The notes beneath the pieces were generated by a model. That model made no database searches. It worked only from the letters and a program-made list of their open reading frames with translations, and was not told where the DNA came from. The position numbers and the translations under genes were made by a program. Shown one piece after another: positions 5,330 to 6,289 of a stretch of 6,289 nt of DNA. This DNA comes from Oscillospiraceae bacterium (GTDB lineage: Bacteria; Bacillota_A; Clostridia; Oscillospirales; CAG-272): assembly GCA_015063445.1 (NCBI GenBank), contig SVUD01000076.1, forward strand, positions 1 through 6,289, given 5' to 3'. Every line of letters starts with the position of its first letter. Position 1 is the first letter of the stretch.

Positions 5330-6288
5330 CATTTTCCTCCTTTTACCGACTCGTAGTATGCCTTAGCGCTGTTTCCATAGCAGGAAATAGCACGTACAAG
5401 CTCTGCGAGCGCTTTTTCCGAAGTATCCGTCGAAGATGCGTAAAGCTCGTTTGTATATACTATATACGAGTTAACCGAGTAGTTAAGCTCCTCGCCGACC
5501 TTTTCTCCGTCTCGGATAAATTCAGCAGTTATCGTTTCGTCAAATTCGTATGCCATTATACCCGTAAAGCGTATAGTATATCTTCCCTCGCTGTCACTCT
5601 CGAGGTCGCTTACATTGTAAAGCGTTTCTCTGCCCGCTATGGATATCACTACCGTCGTATCCTCGGGATTTACGCACTCGAAGGTGAAATCTATACTCAT
5701 TCTGCCCGTACATACGAGTCCCGCGCTTATCCACTTATATCCGTTTGCTGTGCCGGATATAAGAAGCTTATTCGCTATCGTTTCATCGTACGCGCTTGGC
5801 GTAAGACGAGGCACGGATGAGGTCGCGAGGTTATTCGTATTGTGTCCTACGTACTGCTGGAGAGCCGCGCCGTACGTGAGTACGTCACTGATGAGGGTTC
5901 TGAGCTTAACGTCTGCGCTGTAAGCCTTAAGAAGCTCCGCGCAATATTCTCTTACGGTGTAGCTGCCCGTTTCGGAGGTAAGAAGCTCTTCTCCCCTCTT
6001 CGCAGAGAGAGTTACCTTCATAACGTCGCTCATCTCAGCGGGAGTTATTCCCTTAAATACGAACTCGTATCTGCCGTCTGCTCTTACCTTATACGAGGTA
6101 ATGACGTACGTTTCTCCGAGATGCTCTATAGTTAAGTAGGGATTTGTAAGTCCTTCTTTAACCTCTGCTACGAATACTACGTTTACGCTTTCCGCAAGGT
6201 TAAGCTTCATTGAGTAAAGGTAAAGGTCTATTGTGGATATATCCACGGTCTTGGTTCCGCCGCAAACAGAGCAGGTATAAAGCTTTTT
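5329..6288 (-). CDS. C-terminal part of a repeat-containing, probably surface protein (partial)
   Basis: The frame is open to the right edge, so the N-terminus lies outside the window; 319 residues are visible. A GTG at 6246 could be read as a start, but it has no good ribosome binding site, and the residues before it (YTCSVCGGTKT, with C6 and C9) are a coherent CxxCG motif typical of tails in clostridial surface proteins. Two related domains follow, at about residues 23-150 and 188-313. Each has a beta-rich opening, a GRY.F.F.GI segment (from residues 72 and 235), a Y.V..Y..EL helix and a closing YG helix (LTYGAALQQY and ISCYGNSAKAY). The visible part has no membrane anchor, sortase motif or dockerin. 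Secretion is inferred from the family look, since the signal peptide would be off-window. The stop overlaps the start of the small downstream ORF. The function is unknown. Confidence 0.8.
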   Translation of the reverse strand, partial: KKLYTCSVCGGTKTVDISTIDLYLYSMKLNLAESVNVVFVAEVKEGLTNPYLTIEHLGETYVITSYKVRADGRYEFVFKGITPAEMSDVMKVTLSAKRGEELLTSETGSYTVREYCAELLKAYSADVKLRTLISDVLTYGAALQQYVGHNTNNLATSSVPRLTPSAYDETIANKLLISGTANGYKWISAGLVCTGRMSIDFTFECVNPEDTTVVISIAGRETLYNVSDLESDSEGRYTIRFTGIMAYEFDETITAEFIRDGEKVGEELNYSVNSYIVYTNELYASSTDTSEKALAELVRAISCYGNSAKAYYESVKGGK

Positions 6289-6289
6289 A

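Noticed and set aside
5639..6135. Plus-strand ORFs opposite the surface-protein gene
   Set aside because: They have no ribosome binding sites, their translations show no recognisable domain, and they overlap a coherent repeat-containing minus-strand protein.

Overview
The window looks like chromosomal DNA from a low-to-moderate-GC anaerobic Firmicute of class Clostridia, probably an Oscillospiraceae/Ruminococcaceae-type gut bacterium. This rests on the pyruvate, phosphate dikinase (close in length and active-site numbering to the Clostridium symbiosum enzyme), AT-rich intergenic DNA with strong GGAGG ribosome binding sites, a DUF4143-type ATPase, and a fragment of a CxxC-containing surface-type protein followed by a tiny 'YEKP' ORF. 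The taxonomy is inferred from gene content only.

Layout. Positions 1-198 have no convincing gene and hold a structured, repeat-like segment. A bidirectional terminator-like hairpin follows at 199-243. On the minus strand, 303-1499 encodes a DUF4143 family P-loop ATPase with its own near-consensus promoter. The gene is bracketed by a perfect 19-bp inverted repeat (276-294 and 1554-1572), and each end also carries its own palindrome. After about 310 bp of AT-rich intergenic DNA containing an extended -10 promoter, the plus strand carries ppdK (1884-4511), complete and apparently highly expressed judging by its codon bias.

The most unusual part is 4512-5048. The ppdK 3' UTR contains two hairpins and ends in a strong terminator (4607-4634). 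Directly downstream, the last part of ppdK plus the whole 3' UTR is present again as a non-coding second copy (about 4663-4997), interrupted by a roughly 110-bp palindromic insertion and ending in a different terminator. Over the UTR the two copies differ by only four substitutions. Two of these form an exact compensatory base-pair change, one changes G-C to G-U, and one lies in a loop, so the RNA structure appears to be preserved.

The right end is a minus-strand, translationally coupled pair. It consists of the C-terminal part of a large, probably cell-surface protein with two related repeats (5329 to beyond the right edge) and a 45-residue ORF (5192-5329). Both are closed off by a strong minus-strand terminator at 5126-5163. 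The ppdK unit and the surface-protein unit converge. PPDK is expected to link PEP and pyruvate in central metabolism. No functional link among the three gene units is evident.
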